A DNA stretch of 64,000 nt, from positions 120,932-184,931 of the forward strand of contig NZ_LVHI01000039.1 in assembly GCF_001645385.1 (NCBI RefSeq), read 5' to 3'. Positions 25,823 through 35,027 of this stretch are shown here, in pieces. This DNA comes from Rhodococcoides kyotonense (GTDB lineage: Bacteria > Actinomycetota > Actinomycetes > Mycobacteriales > Mycobacteriaceae). The position numbers and the translations under genes are program-made. The notes under the pieces were generated by a model. The model had not been told where the DNA came from. It saw nothing but the letters and a program-made list of their open reading frames with translations, and made no database searches. How positions within the stretch are numbered: the stretch's first letter is position 1; the number at the start of each line of letters is the position of its first letter.

Positions 25823-26869
25823 GTGAGTGCACTCTCCAGACGCGTCGGCGTCCTGTCGACCGTCGCCCTGCTCGCCGGCCTGCTCACCGCATGTGGCGAA
25901 TCCGAGGCCGTTTCTCAGACCGACGCCGTGGCCGGAAACGGCGACACCTCGTATCCGCTCGTCATCGACAACTGCGGGCAGTCGGTCACGGTGGACACGC
26001 CTCCGCAACGGGTGGTTTCCCTCGATCAGAACTCCACCGAGATTCTGCTCTCGCTCGGACTACAGGACCGCATGGTCGGCACCGCGTCGTGGACCGATCC
26101 CGTACGGGAGAATCTCGCGGCCGCGAACGCCGAGGTCCCGAGACTGGCAGACAACGCCCCCACCTACGAAGTGGTGCTCGACGCCGAACCCGACTTCGTC
26201 ACTGCATCGTTCGGACGCCACTTCAAGGAAGGTGGCGTCGCCGAACGCAGTCGTTTCGCAGAGACCGGGGCGCAGACCTACCTGTCGCCGACGGACTGTG
26301 ACAACGGAGTGAGCATCAACGGCGGCAACAAGAGAACCACCCCGCTGACGATCGACTCTCTCTACCAGGAGATCTCCGAACTCGCCGAGATCTTCGACGT
26401 TCAGGACCGCGGCACCGCACTCGTGACCGAACTGCAGAATCGCATGGATTCGGCGACGCAGGACATCACCGATTCGGGCGAAACCATGGCGTTTTGGTTC
26501 GCCGACACGAAGAGCCCCTACATCGCCGGCGGCCGCGGCTCGGCGAACCTCATCGCCACCACCGTCGGCGCCACCAACGTCTTCTCCGACATCGAAGACG
26601 ACTGGCCCGCGGTCGGCTGGGAAACCGTGGTGGACCGCGACCCATCCGTGCTCGTCCTCGGTGACCTGCTGCGTGCGCGATTCCCCGGCGATGTACTTGC
26701 AGACAAGATCGCGTTTCTCGAATCCGATCCGGTGACCAGAACGATGCGTGCGGTCCAGGACAAGCGCTACATCTCGTTGCACGGCGCCGAGATGAACCCG
26801 TCGATCAGAATGGTCGACGGTGTGGAGAAGGTCGTTGCGGGCCTTCGCGAGATCGGTTCGCCGTCCTGA
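25823..26869 (+). CDS. Iron-siderophore ABC transporter substrate-binding lipoprotein
   Basis: 348 residues from GTG 25823. Signal peptide with lipobox LLTAC (Cys at about residue 23). The body has the FecB/FepB-type fold: PQRVVSLDQNSTEILLSLGL, then a long helix and DPSVLVLGD near the end. First gene of a three-gene importer with 4-base overlaps, directly behind an iron box, so ferric-siderophore uptake is well supported; which siderophore is not known. Confidence 0.88.
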   Translation: MSALSRRVGVLSTVALLAGLLTACGESEAVSQTDAVAGNGDTSYPLVIDNCGQSVTVDTPPQRVVSLDQNSTEILLSLGLQDRMVGTASWTDPVRENLAAANAEVPRLADNAPTYEVVLDAEPDFVTASFGRHFKEGGVAERSRFAETGAQTYLSPTDCDNGVSINGGNKRTTPLTIDSLYQEISELAEIFDVQDRGTALVTELQNRMDSATQDITDSGETMAFWFADTKSPYIAGGRGSANLIATTVGATNVFSDIEDDWPAVGWETVVDRDPSVLVLGDLLRARFPGDVLADKIAFLESDPVTRTMRAVQDKRYISLHGAEMNPSIRMVDGVEKVVAGLREIGSPS

Positions 26870-27918
26870 GCACGCAGACCACGGTCGACGCGCGTGGTGC
26901 GCGCCGACAGGTCGGTCTCCCCGTCGTCATCGGAAGCGGGCTGGCGCTACTGCTGCTGTCCGTTGCCGCGGCGATGACACTCGGGCCGGCGAACGTGTCG
27001 TTGGTCAACGTCCGCGACATCGTGACCAATCATCTCGGACTGACCGACATTCCGGTCAAGGTGTCCAAGAACGCCATCGTCTGGGAAGAACGTCTACCTC
27101 GAAGCCTGGTTGCCGCGGCGTGCGGCAGCGGTCTCGGCATCTGCGGCGTCATCATGCAGTCCCTCTTGCGCAATCCGTTGGCCGATCCGTTCGTGCTCGG
27201 CATCTCCTCCGGCGCGTCCACCGGAGCGGTGATCGTCGGAGTTCTCGGAGTCGGCGGGGCAGCACTGGGGTTGTCCGGCGGTGCGTTCATCGGCGCCCTG
27301 GTGGCGTTCGGTCTCGTCCTCTTGCTGGCGAACCTGTCCGGAGGAAACCACGACCGCGTCATTCTCGCGGGTGTGGCCAGCACGCAACTGTTCTCGGCCC
27401 TGACATCGTTGGTCATCTTTGCCTTCGCCGACTCCGACGAGACTCGGGGCGTCATGTTCTGGCTGCTCGGATCGCTCGAGGGCGTCCGGTGGAACGACGT
27501 CGTCCTGTGCGTGGCAGTCGTCGCGGTCGGCGTCGGCATCTGCTTCTACTACGCGTTCGTGCTCGACGCGTTCAGCTTCGGCAACGAGGTCGCGTCGTCG
27601 CTCGGAATCGACGTCCGCACAGCACGAACGGCGCTCCTCGTCGTCACGGCACTGATCACCGCGACGCTTGTCAGCGTTGCAGGTGCCATCGGGTTCGTCG
27701 GCCTCGTATTGCCGCATGCTGCACGGTTTCTCGTCGGACCTCGTCACCAGCGACTGATTCCGGTGACCGCGGTCATGGGTGCCGTGTTCATGGTGTGGGT
27801 CGACGCCGTCTCACGCGTCGCGTTCGCCCCGACTCCTCTGCCTGTCGGAGTCGGCACCGCACTCGTGGGTGTTCCCGCGTTCATCGCCATCCTCGCCCGA
27901 CGGAAAAGGTCGACGTGA
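26866..27918 (+). CDS. FecCD-family iron-siderophore permease (CTG start proposed)
   Basis: 350 residues if started at CTG 26866, which overlaps the receptor stop as CTGA. The only ATG, at 26974, would cut off most of the first membrane helix (VGLPVVIGSGLALLLLSVAA), which every FecCD permease has. No in-frame ATG, GTG or TTG lies between. Family motifs: RLPRSLVAAACGSGLGICGVIMQ, NPLADPFVLGIS, and GAIGFVGLVLPHAAR near the C-terminus, the site that contacts the ATPase. About 9-10 membrane helices. A single FecCD gene implies a homodimeric channel. Confidence 0.85.
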   Translation: MSTQTTVDARGARRQVGLPVVIGSGLALLLLSVAAAMTLGPANVSLVNVRDIVTNHLGLTDIPVKVSKNAIVWEERLPRSLVAAACGSGLGICGVIMQSLLRNPLADPFVLGISSGASTGAVIVGVLGVGGAALGLSGGAFIGALVAFGLVLLLANLSGGNHDRVILAGVASTQLFSALTSLVIFAFADSDETRGVMFWLLGSLEGVRWNDVVLCVAVVAVGVGICFYYAFVLDAFSFGNEVASSLGIDVRTARTALLVVTALITATLVSVAGAIGFVGLVLPHAARFLVGPRHQRLIPVTAVMGAVFMVWVDAVSRVAFAPTPLPVGVGTALVGVPAFIAILARRKRST

Positions 27919-28673
27919 CACTCGCAGCTACCGACGTACGCTGGCAGCGCGGCGCAGCGCTCGTCGTCGACGGCGTCTCTCTCACGCCCGAGCCCGGCGA
28001 CACCGTCGGCCTGCTCGGCCCGAACGGATCCGGCAAGTCATCGCTTCTGCAGCTGATGAACGGTGCGGTGAAACCGACCTCGGGTGTGGTCACGCTCGAC
28101 GGCGCGGACATGAACGCGGTGCGTCGTCGCGACATCGCGAAAGTGGTTGCGGTCGTGAGTCAACACGCCGACACCGATTTCGATCTCACCGTCGCCGACG
28201 TCGTGCGACTCGGCCGAATCCCCCACCGCGGCGCATTCGGCGGAAACGCCACGGCAGACCAGCGTGCCGTCGACGCCGCTCTGGCGCACACCGGCCTCAC
28301 CGACAAAGCACACCGGCTGTGGCATCAACTGTCCGGTGGTGAACGGCAACGTGCACAGATCGCCCGAGCACTCGCGCAGGAACCGCGGGAATTGTTGCTC
28401 GACGAGCCGACCAATCACCTCGACATCCAACACCAACTCGAATTGCTGTCACTGGTGTCCCGGTTGCCCATCACGAGCGTCGTCGCACTGCACGACCTCA
28501 ACCTGGCGGCGATGTTCTGCACCAAGGTCATCGTTCTGTCTCGAGGCCGGGTCGTCGCAACCGGAATTCCGTCCGAGGTGCTGACCGAAGAACTGATCGA
28601 AGAGGTCTACAACGTGCGCGCCCGGGTTCAGGTCGACGACGACCGACGGGTTTTCATCCGGTTCGGAATCTGA
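27915..28673 (+). CDS. Iron-siderophore ABC transporter ATP-binding protein
   Basis: 252 residues, GTG start overlapping the permease stop as GTGA. Walker A GPNGSGKSS, signature QLSGGERQRAQIARAL, Walker B LLLDEPTNHLD and H-loop ALHDLN are canonical for the FecE/FepC group. Completes the importer driven from the iron box at 25.7 kb. Confidence 0.92.
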   Translation: MTLAATDVRWQRGAALVVDGVSLTPEPGDTVGLLGPNGSGKSSLLQLMNGAVKPTSGVVTLDGADMNAVRRRDIAKVVAVVSQHADTDFDLTVADVVRLGRIPHRGAFGGNATADQRAVDAALAHTGLTDKAHRLWHQLSGGERQRAQIARALAQEPRELLLDEPTNHLDIQHQLELLSLVSRLPITSVVALHDLNLAAMFCTKVIVLSRGRVVATGIPSEVLTEELIEEVYNVRARVQVDDDRRVFIRFGI

Positions 28674-28712
28674 GGTGCGCGACCGACCGACGGTCGGACG
28701 TAAAGTCGAACG

Positions 28713-30035
28713 ATGACTGTGCGAGCGGGTGTCGTTGTCACGGGAACGGAAGTTCTCTCCGGCCGGGTCACCGACAGAAACGGCCCGTGGGTGGCCAAGC
28801 AGCTACTGGAGATGGGCGTCGACGTCGCGCACATCACCATCTGCGGGGATCGGCCCGGTGACCTGACCGCGCAGCTCCGATTTCTCGCGGATCAGCAGGT
28901 CGACCTGATCGTCACCACCGGGGGCCTCGGTCCGACCGCCGACGATCTGACCGTGGCGACGGTTGCCGCCCTGTACGGCCGGGAACTGCACGTCGACGTC
29001 GAACTCGAGGAACGCATCCACGCAATCGTGCAGCGATGGCGAAGCCGACTGAGCTCGTCGACCGACTCCGAACCGCTACGGGCGGGGATCCGCAAGCAGG
29101 CTCTGGTTCCACACGGTGCCGAATCCATCCCGCCGAGGGGAACGGCACCCGGCGTGGCGATGCCCGCCGACGAATCTCGTTCACTACCTGCCGTTCTCGT
29201 ATTGCCGGGCCCGCCTCGCGAACTGCAGGCGATGTGGCCGGATGCCGTCGAGAGCACACCGGTCGCCGAGGTACTGGCCCGCCGAGCGCGGATCCGGCAA
29301 GACACCATTCGCGCCTATGGGCTGTCGGAGGCCGACCTTGCCGCGACGTTGCGGACGGCAGAGAGCCGGATGACGGGATTCGACGATCTGGAAATCACCA
29401 CCTGCCTACGGCTCGGGGAGCTCGAAATCGTCACCCGATACGAGGAGTCCGCGGCGGACACGTATTCGACTCTGGCAGGCCTCATCGACGACGCCCATGG
29501 CGCACAGATCTTTTCGACCGACGGGTCCACCGTCGACGACATAATCGCGCGTCACCTGGCTGGGCGACGGATCGCCACGGCAGAATCGTGCACGGGCGGG
29601 ATGATCGCCGCCCGTCTCACCGATCGCGCAGGCTCGTCGGCGTATGTCACAGGCGGCGTGGTGTCCTACGCCAACGAGGTCAAGACGAGCCTCCTCGACG
29701 TCCCCGCCGGCATTCTCGACGAGCACGGTGCCGTGAGCGAGCAGGTGGCGGCGATGATGGCGGAAGGCGCGCTGAAGACGATGAACGTCGACGTCGCAAT
29801 CTCCACGAGCGGCATCGCAGGACCAGGAGGCGGCACCGAGACCAAACCCGTCGGCACCGTGTGCCTCGCACTCGCGTTCGCCGACCGGCCCACCATCACC
29901 CGGACGCTGCGTCTCCCCGGCGACCGAGCCAGTGTGCGTTCGCTTTCCACCACCGCGGCGATGCACATGCTTGCCGACGCGTTGTCACCTGATCATCGAA
30001 TGGAGCCCGGTTCCCAGTCGTCGGAGCACACCTGA
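28713..30035 (+). CDS. cinA: CinA-family protein (MoCF-like domain plus NMN amidohydrolase)
   Basis: 440 residues. The N-terminal MoCF-type domain (about 1-170) has GTEVLSGRVTDRNGPW and TTGGLGPTADDLT; the C-terminal CinA domain (about 265-430) has TAESCTGGMIAARLT and SGIAGPGGGTETKPVGTV, the serine-nucleophile region of nicotinamide-nucleotide amidohydrolases. The family recycles NMN in NAD metabolism and was first linked to competence. No ribosome-binding site precedes the ATG, so translation may be leaderless. Confidence 0.9.
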   Translation: MTVRAGVVVTGTEVLSGRVTDRNGPWVAKQLLEMGVDVAHITICGDRPGDLTAQLRFLADQQVDLIVTTGGLGPTADDLTVATVAALYGRELHVDVELEERIHAIVQRWRSRLSSSTDSEPLRAGIRKQALVPHGAESIPPRGTAPGVAMPADESRSLPAVLVLPGPPRELQAMWPDAVESTPVAEVLARRARIRQDTIRAYGLSEADLAATLRTAESRMTGFDDLEITTCLRLGELEIVTRYEESAADTYSTLAGLIDDAHGAQIFSTDGSTVDDIIARHLAGRRIATAESCTGGMIAARLTDRAGSSAYVTGGVVSYANEVKTSLLDVPAGILDEHGAVSEQVAAMMAEGALKTMNVDVAISTSGIAGPGGGTETKPVGTVCLALAFADRPTITRTLRLPGDRASVRSLSTTAAMHMLADALSPDHRMEPGSQSSEHT

Positions 30036-30075
30036 TCGACCACGTCACCGTTGCGTTCACGCTACGCTGTGGCGC

Positions 30076-30651
30076 GTGAGTTTCTCGGTCCGGCCGGCAA
30101 CGTCGTTCACCGACCTGAGTACCGTACTCGGGCCCAAGAACCCGTCGTCTTCGGTGTGCTGGTGCCTCAGTCACCGACTCGACGCCAAGACGAACAAATC
30201 ACTCGTCGGTGTGCAGCGCGGCGCCTACGTCGAGACGTTGACTCACCGAGACGTTGCACCGGGAGTACTCGCCTATGCCGGTGACGAGGTCGTCGGCTGG
30301 GCTGCGGTGGCGCCGCGGGCCGAACTGCCGTTCGCTCGGTCACGGAAGATACCGCACGTCGACGCGTCGGCGGTCTGGACGGTGTGGTGTATCCGGGTCC
30401 GCCCGGGATACCGCAAACGGGGCGTTTCGCACGTCCTTCTCGACGGCGCCGTCGAATTCGCTGCACACCACGGTGCGCCGGCGCTGGAGGGATATCCGGT
30501 CGACAACAGGGGTGAGAAGGTCGATCCGACGATGGCCTACGTCGGAACCCGCAGCTTGTTCGAAGCATCGGGCTTCGTGTTCGCGGCCGAGACGTCCGCG
30601 GTCTCCGGTGGATTCACCCGGGTGGTCATGCGCAGACAACTGCACGGGTAG
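30076..30651 (+). CDS. GNAT-family N-acetyltransferase
   Basis: 191 residues from GTG 30076. VVGWAAVAPRAE begins the GNAT core; WCIRVRPGYRKRGVSHVLL carries the acetyl-CoA pyrophosphate loop (R-x-G-Y-x-x-x-G). The C-terminal GAPALEGYPVD is typical of a subgroup common in actinobacteria with unknown acceptor. TTGCGT and TACGCT at suitable spacing lie just before the start, suggesting a leaderless transcript. CinA ends 40 bases upstream. Confidence 0.8.
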   Translation: MSFSVRPATSFTDLSTVLGPKNPSSSVCWCLSHRLDAKTNKSLVGVQRGAYVETLTHRDVAPGVLAYAGDEVVGWAAVAPRAELPFARSRKIPHVDASAVWTVWCIRVRPGYRKRGVSHVLLDGAVEFAAHHGAPALEGYPVDNRGEKVDPTMAYVGTRSLFEASGFVFAAETSAVSGGFTRVVMRRQLHG

Positions 30652-30688
30652 CCCGCGTCGCGACGGTAGATGATGCGACGCGGGCTAC
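30648..30688. terminator. Bidirectional hairpin between convergent genes
   Basis: Perfect 14-base arms GTAGCCCGCGTCGC (30648-30661) and GCGACGCGGGCTAC (30675-30688) around a 13-base loop. It begins at the stop codon of the GNAT gene and ends 9 bases before the stop of the convergent LLM gene. There is no T-run on either side, as is common for actinobacterial hairpin terminators. Confidence 0.75.
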
Positions 30689-30696
30689 GCCGTGAA

Positions 30697-31692
30697 CTAC
30701 ATCGCCTCGATCTTCGGCAGGATGTCGTTCTTCAGGCGCTTCATGTCGTCCATCGTCTTCGGCGTGGGGACATCGGCGAAGGGCGGCCACACGAGGAGCT
30801 TCGTCAGGCCCGCTTCGCGGTACCGCTTGAGCTTGTCGGTCACCTGACGTTCGGATCCGACAAGCAGGTTGGTCGCCTTACCAGCCGGGGTGTCGTCCAT
30901 GTCGACGTCGGTGATCACGGTCCAGATCATGGTCGCGATGTCGAGGTCGTCGACCGTTCGTGCCGTGTCGAGTTTGTCGAGTTCCGTTGCGATTCCGGCG
31001 CGCCAGGTTGCGATCTCTTCGGGAGAGTCCTGAATGCCGATCCAGCCGTCGAGACCGTACCTGGCGACTCGCTTGGCTGCGCGTTCGGCGTCCTTGAGAC
31101 CGCTGAAATACATTGGCGGACGCGGAGTCTGCAGCGGCTTCGCTCCGAATCCGCTGGGGCCGAAATCGGCGAATTCGCCGTGGTACTCGAACACATCGTT
31201 GGCCCAGATACCCTGCAGGATCTCGATCGTCTCTCGCAGGTGTTGATGGCGACGCGGGAAAATATGACTCGCGCTGGCGGCCGCGAATTCCTCTGGCATC
31301 CAACCGGATCCGACTGCAACGTTGAGTCGACCGTTGCTCAGGTGATCGATCGTCGCCAGTTCGGCGGCCAAGACGCCCGGCGCGCGGTACGGGGTGTCGA
31401 TGATACTCATCCCGATTCGAATGGTGCTGGTCTTGGCCGCCAGCCACGGCAGCAACGGGAAGCCCTGTAGGAATTCGCCCCGCGAGGACACGGGCAGTTG
31501 CTTGGGCAGCTCGTGCATCATCCCGAAGGCGTATTCCATCTCGGCGCGGTCGGAGGCCTCCGGGACGATTATTCGGTCCAGGGTCCAGACCGACTCGTAC
31601 TCGAGTTCCTCCGCCAGGCTGGTGAGGTCCTCGAGTTCGGCGACGGTGATCTTCTCGCGGAAGTTGGGCAAGTACAAAGCAAGCTCGAACAT
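30697..31692 (-). CDS. LLM-class (F420- or FMN-dependent) oxidoreductase
   Basis: 331 residues. Luciferase-like TIM barrel with LALYLPNFREK at the start, IRIGMSIIDTPYRAPGVLAAELATIDHLSNGRL and VAVGSGWMPEEF, which fit F420-dependent members as well as FMN enzymes. GAGGAGGAACAC lies before the ATG. Third gene, reading from the TetR side, of a group with an SDR and an acyl-CoA synthetase; a step in degradation of a fatty-acid-, sterol- or terpene-like acid is inferred from that company. Confidence 0.82.
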   Translation of the reverse strand: MFELALYLPNFREKITVAELEDLTSLAEELEYESVWTLDRIIVPEASDRAEMEYAFGMMHELPKQLPVSSRGEFLQGFPLLPWLAAKTSTIRIGMSIIDTPYRAPGVLAAELATIDHLSNGRLNVAVGSGWMPEEFAAASASHIFPRRHQHLRETIEILQGIWANDVFEYHGEFADFGPSGFGAKPLQTPRPPMYFSGLKDAERAAKRVARYGLDGWIGIQDSPEEIATWRAGIATELDKLDTARTVDDLDIATMIWTVITDVDMDDTPAGKATNLLVGSERQVTDKLKRYREAGLTKLLVWPPFADVPTPKTMDDMKRLKNDILPKIEAM

Positions 31693-31736
31693 GTGTGTTC
31701 CTCCTCGTGAGGTCTGTATGGATCGATGGGTGCGGC

Positions 31737-33269
31737 TCAGTCGGCGACCAGGGTCGACCTGATTTCGGTCTTGAGAATTTTCCCGACGGTCGAGCGCGGG
31801 AGGTCAGGCCACACCTCGATCTGCTTGGGCGCCTTGACCGATCCGACCCGATCCTTGACGAAGGCGATGAGTTCACTCGGCGCCGGGGACGCACCCTCGT
31901 GGAGCAGGACCACAGCAGTGACGCGCTCGCCCCACTTGTCGTCGGGCAAACCGATCACTGCGCAGTCACGGACGGCATCGTGGGCCATGAGCGCCTGCTC
32001 CACCTCTGCGGAATACACGTTGAAGCCGCCGGTGATGATCATGTCCTTGGCGCGGTCGACGATGAAGAGCAGACCGTCGTCGTCGAGGTAGCCGATGTCG
32101 CCGGTGTGGTGCCATCCGTGCGCCGACGCAGCGGCGGTCGCTTCGGGATTGCGGAAGTATCCGGCCATCACCAGCGGTCCGCGGACGCAGACTTCGCCCC
32201 TGGCCCCCGTCGGGACCGGGTTTCCGGCTTCGTCCAGAATCGCCACCATCACCAACGGCGACGGGTAGCCGGCGCTCGTCAGGCGTGCGTCGTCGATGCT
32301 CCCGTCGGGGCGACGGTGTTGAGCGGGCGACAGCGTCGAAATCATCATCGGCGCCTCGGACTGGCCGAACAGCTGTGCCATCGGGCCGATCCGTTCGAGC
32401 GCTTCGGCGAGGCGTGCGCTCGAAATGGGCGCCGCCCCGTACCAGAAGCATTGCAACGACGACAGATCCGTCGCGTCGAGCCTCTCGTGTGCCAGTGTCA
32501 TGTAGATCAACGTGGGCGGCAGAAAGGTGTGTGTGATCCGGTGACGCGCGACCAGCGCAAGGAACTCGCCTACGTCGGGATGGTCCATCACGACTATCTC
32601 CCCACCCAGCGCCATGATGGGGAAGCACAACACCCCGGCCGCATGAGTGAGCGGTGCCAGCGCGAGGTACCGGGGACGGCCGACGAACGGATACTGCATC
32701 AGCACGATCGATGTCATCGTCTGCAGATTGCCGTCGGTGAGCATGACGCCCTTGGACTTGCCGGTAGTACCGCCTGTGCCCACGAGTGCGACGACATCGT
32801 CGGCAGATGTCGCGTCCGGCGCATCGTCATCGGCTGCCGCGGCGAGCCAGTCGTCGAAACCCTCAGCGACACTGTCGGACTCGCCGAACCGCACCAAGGT
32901 GGTGAGCCTGGACAGCCGGGGCGCGATCTCGGCAACCAGTTCGTCGAACGCCGGCTGGAACAGTAGCGTCGTGCAGTCGAACAAGTCGAGCAAGTCGGCG
33001 TTTTCCTGTGCAGCGTTCCGCGGGTTGATGGGGCACCAGACCGCCCCCGACCGGGCGATGCCGAACACACACGCGAACGACGTCGGGTGGTTGGCCGAAA
33101 GAATCCCCACTTTGTCCCCGGGCATCACGCCGGCCCGTCTCAACGACCGGGCCACCGATTGCGACAGAGCGACGACGTCTCCGTACGACAAGGACTCGCC
33201 GTTCAGCGTGAGACACGGCGCGTCCGGGCCGAGGGACGCACCCTTGTCGAGGTAGAAAGCAAGCGTCAC
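31737..33269 (-). CDS. Acyl-CoA synthetase (AMP-forming)
   Basis: 510 residues. ANL-family motifs: phosphate loop VGTGGTTGKSKGVML, HTGDIGYLDDDG and the C-terminal catalytic Lys in PRSTVGKILKTEIR. It activates a carboxylic acid with ATP and joins it to CoA. GTG at 33269 is chosen because GGGAG lies 7 bases upstream; the extra upstream residues overlap the neighbouring SDR region and are unlike the family. It lies between the SDR and LLM genes on the same strand, with gaps under 50 bases, consistent with one operon. Confidence 0.88.
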   Translation of the reverse strand: MTLAFYLDKGASLGPDAPCLTLNGESLSYGDVVALSQSVARSLRRAGVMPGDKVGILSANHPTSFACVFGIARSGAVWCPINPRNAAQENADLLDLFDCTTLLFQPAFDELVAEIAPRLSRLTTLVRFGESDSVAEGFDDWLAAAADDDAPDATSADDVVALVGTGGTTGKSKGVMLTDGNLQTMTSIVLMQYPFVGRPRYLALAPLTHAAGVLCFPIMALGGEIVVMDHPDVGEFLALVARHRITHTFLPPTLIYMTLAHERLDATDLSSLQCFWYGAAPISSARLAEALERIGPMAQLFGQSEAPMMISTLSPAQHRRPDGSIDDARLTSAGYPSPLVMVAILDEAGNPVPTGARGEVCVRGPLVMAGYFRNPEATAAASAHGWHHTGDIGYLDDDGLLFIVDRAKDMIITGGFNVYSAEVEQALMAHDAVRDCAVIGLPDDKWGERVTAVVLLHEGASPAPSELIAFVKDRVGSVKAPKQIEVWPDLPRSTVGKILKTEIRSTLVAD

Positions 33270-33306
33270 AAGGGAACTCCCGCCGTCGAACTGGCGGACA
33301 CGCGGT

Positions 33307-34110
33307 TCACATCCCCATCCCGCCGTCGACGGGAAGTCCGGCACCGGTGATGAACTTGGCGGCGTCGGAAGACAGGAACACCACGGCGTCGGCCATGTCG
33401 TCGATCTGGCCGAGACGCCCCAGCGGAGTGAGCTCCGCGACCGCGCCTGCGGCGGCCTCCGGCGACTCGAACAGTCCCAACGCTGCCGTCTCGACAGCGA
33501 GCTTGTTGCCCATGGCCGTCGGCGTGAGTCCCGGATAGATCGAGTTGACGCGCACGCCGTAGCCGAGCTTGCCGGATTCAGCCGCGGCCACCCGGGTCAG
33601 ACGATCGATACCCGCCTTGGACGCCGAGTAGATCGCGATACCGGGGAACGCGATCGTCGCCGCGACCGAGGCGATATTGACCACCGAACCACCGGCGCCG
33701 GCTGCCCCACCCGGGCGCATGGCTCGGAAGGCGTGCTTGATGCCGAGCGCCGTCCCCAGGATGTTCACGGTCAGCAGCGCCGACGCTGCTTCGGCGTCCA
33801 AGTCGACGAGGAGGTCGGTCACCTCGACACCGGCGTTGTTGACGACGATGTCGAGTCCGCCGAGCGCGGCCACGGCCGCCGACGTCGCTGTCTCCCACCC
33901 CGCATCGTCACGGACGTCGAGGTGGAAGTACTCGGCTTTGGCGCCCGTGGATCGAAGGTTGTCCACCGTCTCCCGGCCCAGGTCGTCGTTGATGTCCGCG
34001 ACGGCGACCGCCGCTCCCGCTTGCGCCAACGCTGAAGCCATACCGGCGCCCAGCCCTTGTGCGGCCCCGGTGACGAGGGCCGTTCGGCCGGAAAGGTCGT
34101 AACTGGTCAT
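33307..34110 (-). CDS. Short-chain dehydrogenase/reductase (FabG-like)
   Basis: 267 residues. TGAAQGLGAGMA cofactor loop, NNAGVEV, catalytic Ser in NIASVAAT, YSASKAG and the C-terminal GAGLPVDGGMGM, all classical SDR features. The acidic residue after strand 2 (VADIND) favours NAD(H). GAAAGAGG lies before the ATG at 34110. First gene of the three-gene group that diverges from a TetR regulator; the palindromes in the shared intergenic region are its likely operators. Confidence 0.9.
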   Translation of the reverse strand: MTSYDLSGRTALVTGAAQGLGAGMASALAQAGAAVAVADINDDLGRETVDNLRSTGAKAEYFHLDVRDDAGWETATSAAVAALGGLDIVVNNAGVEVTDLLVDLDAEAASALLTVNILGTALGIKHAFRAMRPGGAAGAGGSVVNIASVAATIAFPGIAIYSASKAGIDRLTRVAAAESGKLGYGVRVNSIYPGLTPTAMGNKLAVETAALGLFESPEAAAGAVAELTPLGRLGQIDDMADAVVFLSSDAAKFITGAGLPVDGGMGM

Positions 34111-34204
34111 GAATGTGCCTCTTTCTCGACAGACCGCAACGCGACGGTGCAACACCCGGCATAGTTCTGAATGAATGAGATCGTCGTCACATTACGAGGC
34201 TTGT

Positions 34205-34240
34205 TTGACAACTGTCAAGGATTTTGGACACGTGTCCAAA
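34205..34240. promoter_or_regulatory. Paired palindromes, likely TetR operator
   Basis: TTGACA-AC-TGTCAA at 34205-34218 and the perfect 18-base palindrome TTTGGACACGTGTCCAAA at 34223-34240 lie side by side between the SDR and tetR starts. Both share a TGTC...CAA or TTG...ACA half-site, as expected for repeated binding of one regulator. The TTGACA could also serve as a -35 element. Confidence 0.7.
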
Positions 34241-34301
34241 TTGGCCTCCACGACGTACCTGAGATGCACACCAGCCCTGACTAGCGCCGTACACTCGGTC
34301 G

Positions 34302-34922
34302 ATGACCGATGCCACGCAACTGGACGCGCGGACGGGCGCACGCGGCCCGGAGAAGTTCGCGGCACGGCGCGTCGAGCTTGCTACAGCCACCCTCATCACA
34401 CTCGCCGAGCTGGGGTACGCACGCACCAGCCTGCGCGAGATTGCACAGAACTCGTCGTTCTCCCATGGAGTGCTGCACTACTACTTTCGAGACAAACTGG
34501 ACCTCATCGCCGAGGCTGTGCGGATCTACGAGGGCGTGTGCGTCACGCGATACGACGAGGCAGTCGCCTCTGCGACTACGGCCGAGGAACTTCGGCAGAT
34601 GTTCTCTACGATGTTCGTCACGACGCTGCAGTCCGATTCCTCGTTACACCGGCTCTGGTACGACTTGCGTAACCAGACCCGCTACGAAGCATCGCTGCGC
34701 GCAGAGGTGAGCGAGATCGAAGCCAGGCGAACCGACATGGTGTGGAACGTCGTGAGCCGCTACTGCGAATTGCGTGGTGAACCAGCTCGGCTGCCCCAAC
34801 AGCTGATCTACCTGACATTCGACGGGATCGCCCAACAAGGCCTGGACAACCTGCTCGACGGCACCGACCCCGACATGACGCGTTCGCAGACCCTTCTCGA
34901 ACAAGCCTTCGACGCAATCTGA
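34302..34922 (+). CDS. TetR-family transcriptional regulator
   Basis: 206 residues. The N-terminal HTH (about 25-70) has GYARTSLREIAQNSSFSHGVLHYYFRDKLDL, with the YYF of the family. The C-terminal half should bind a ligand, by context an acyl-CoA or related compound. It diverges from the SDR/acyl-CoA synthetase/LLM group and probably represses both directions through the palindromes at 34.2 kb. ATG at 34302; no strong ribosome-binding site. Confidence 0.87.
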   Translation: MTDATQLDARTGARGPEKFAARRVELATATLITLAELGYARTSLREIAQNSSFSHGVLHYYFRDKLDLIAEAVRIYEGVCVTRYDEAVASATTAEELRQMFSTMFVTTLQSDSSLHRLWYDLRNQTRYEASLRAEVSEIEARRTDMVWNVVSRYCELRGEPARLPQQLIYLTFDGIAQQGLDNLLDGTDPDMTRSQTLLEQAFDAI

Positions 34923-35027
34923 CCGAATCATCCGGCGTCGGTAGGCGCCATGCCCAAGCCACCGCTACGCTGAGCTATCGACAACGATTGTCAGCAAGCG
35001 GCAATCTCGACCGAGGGAGTACGAACC

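Noticed and set aside
34980..34992. Short inverted repeat GACAA-CGA-TTGTC before the PacL gene as a possible metal-regulator site
   Set aside because: Five-base arms only; no extension on either side and no match to a known Zur, Fur or MntR consensus good enough to claim.
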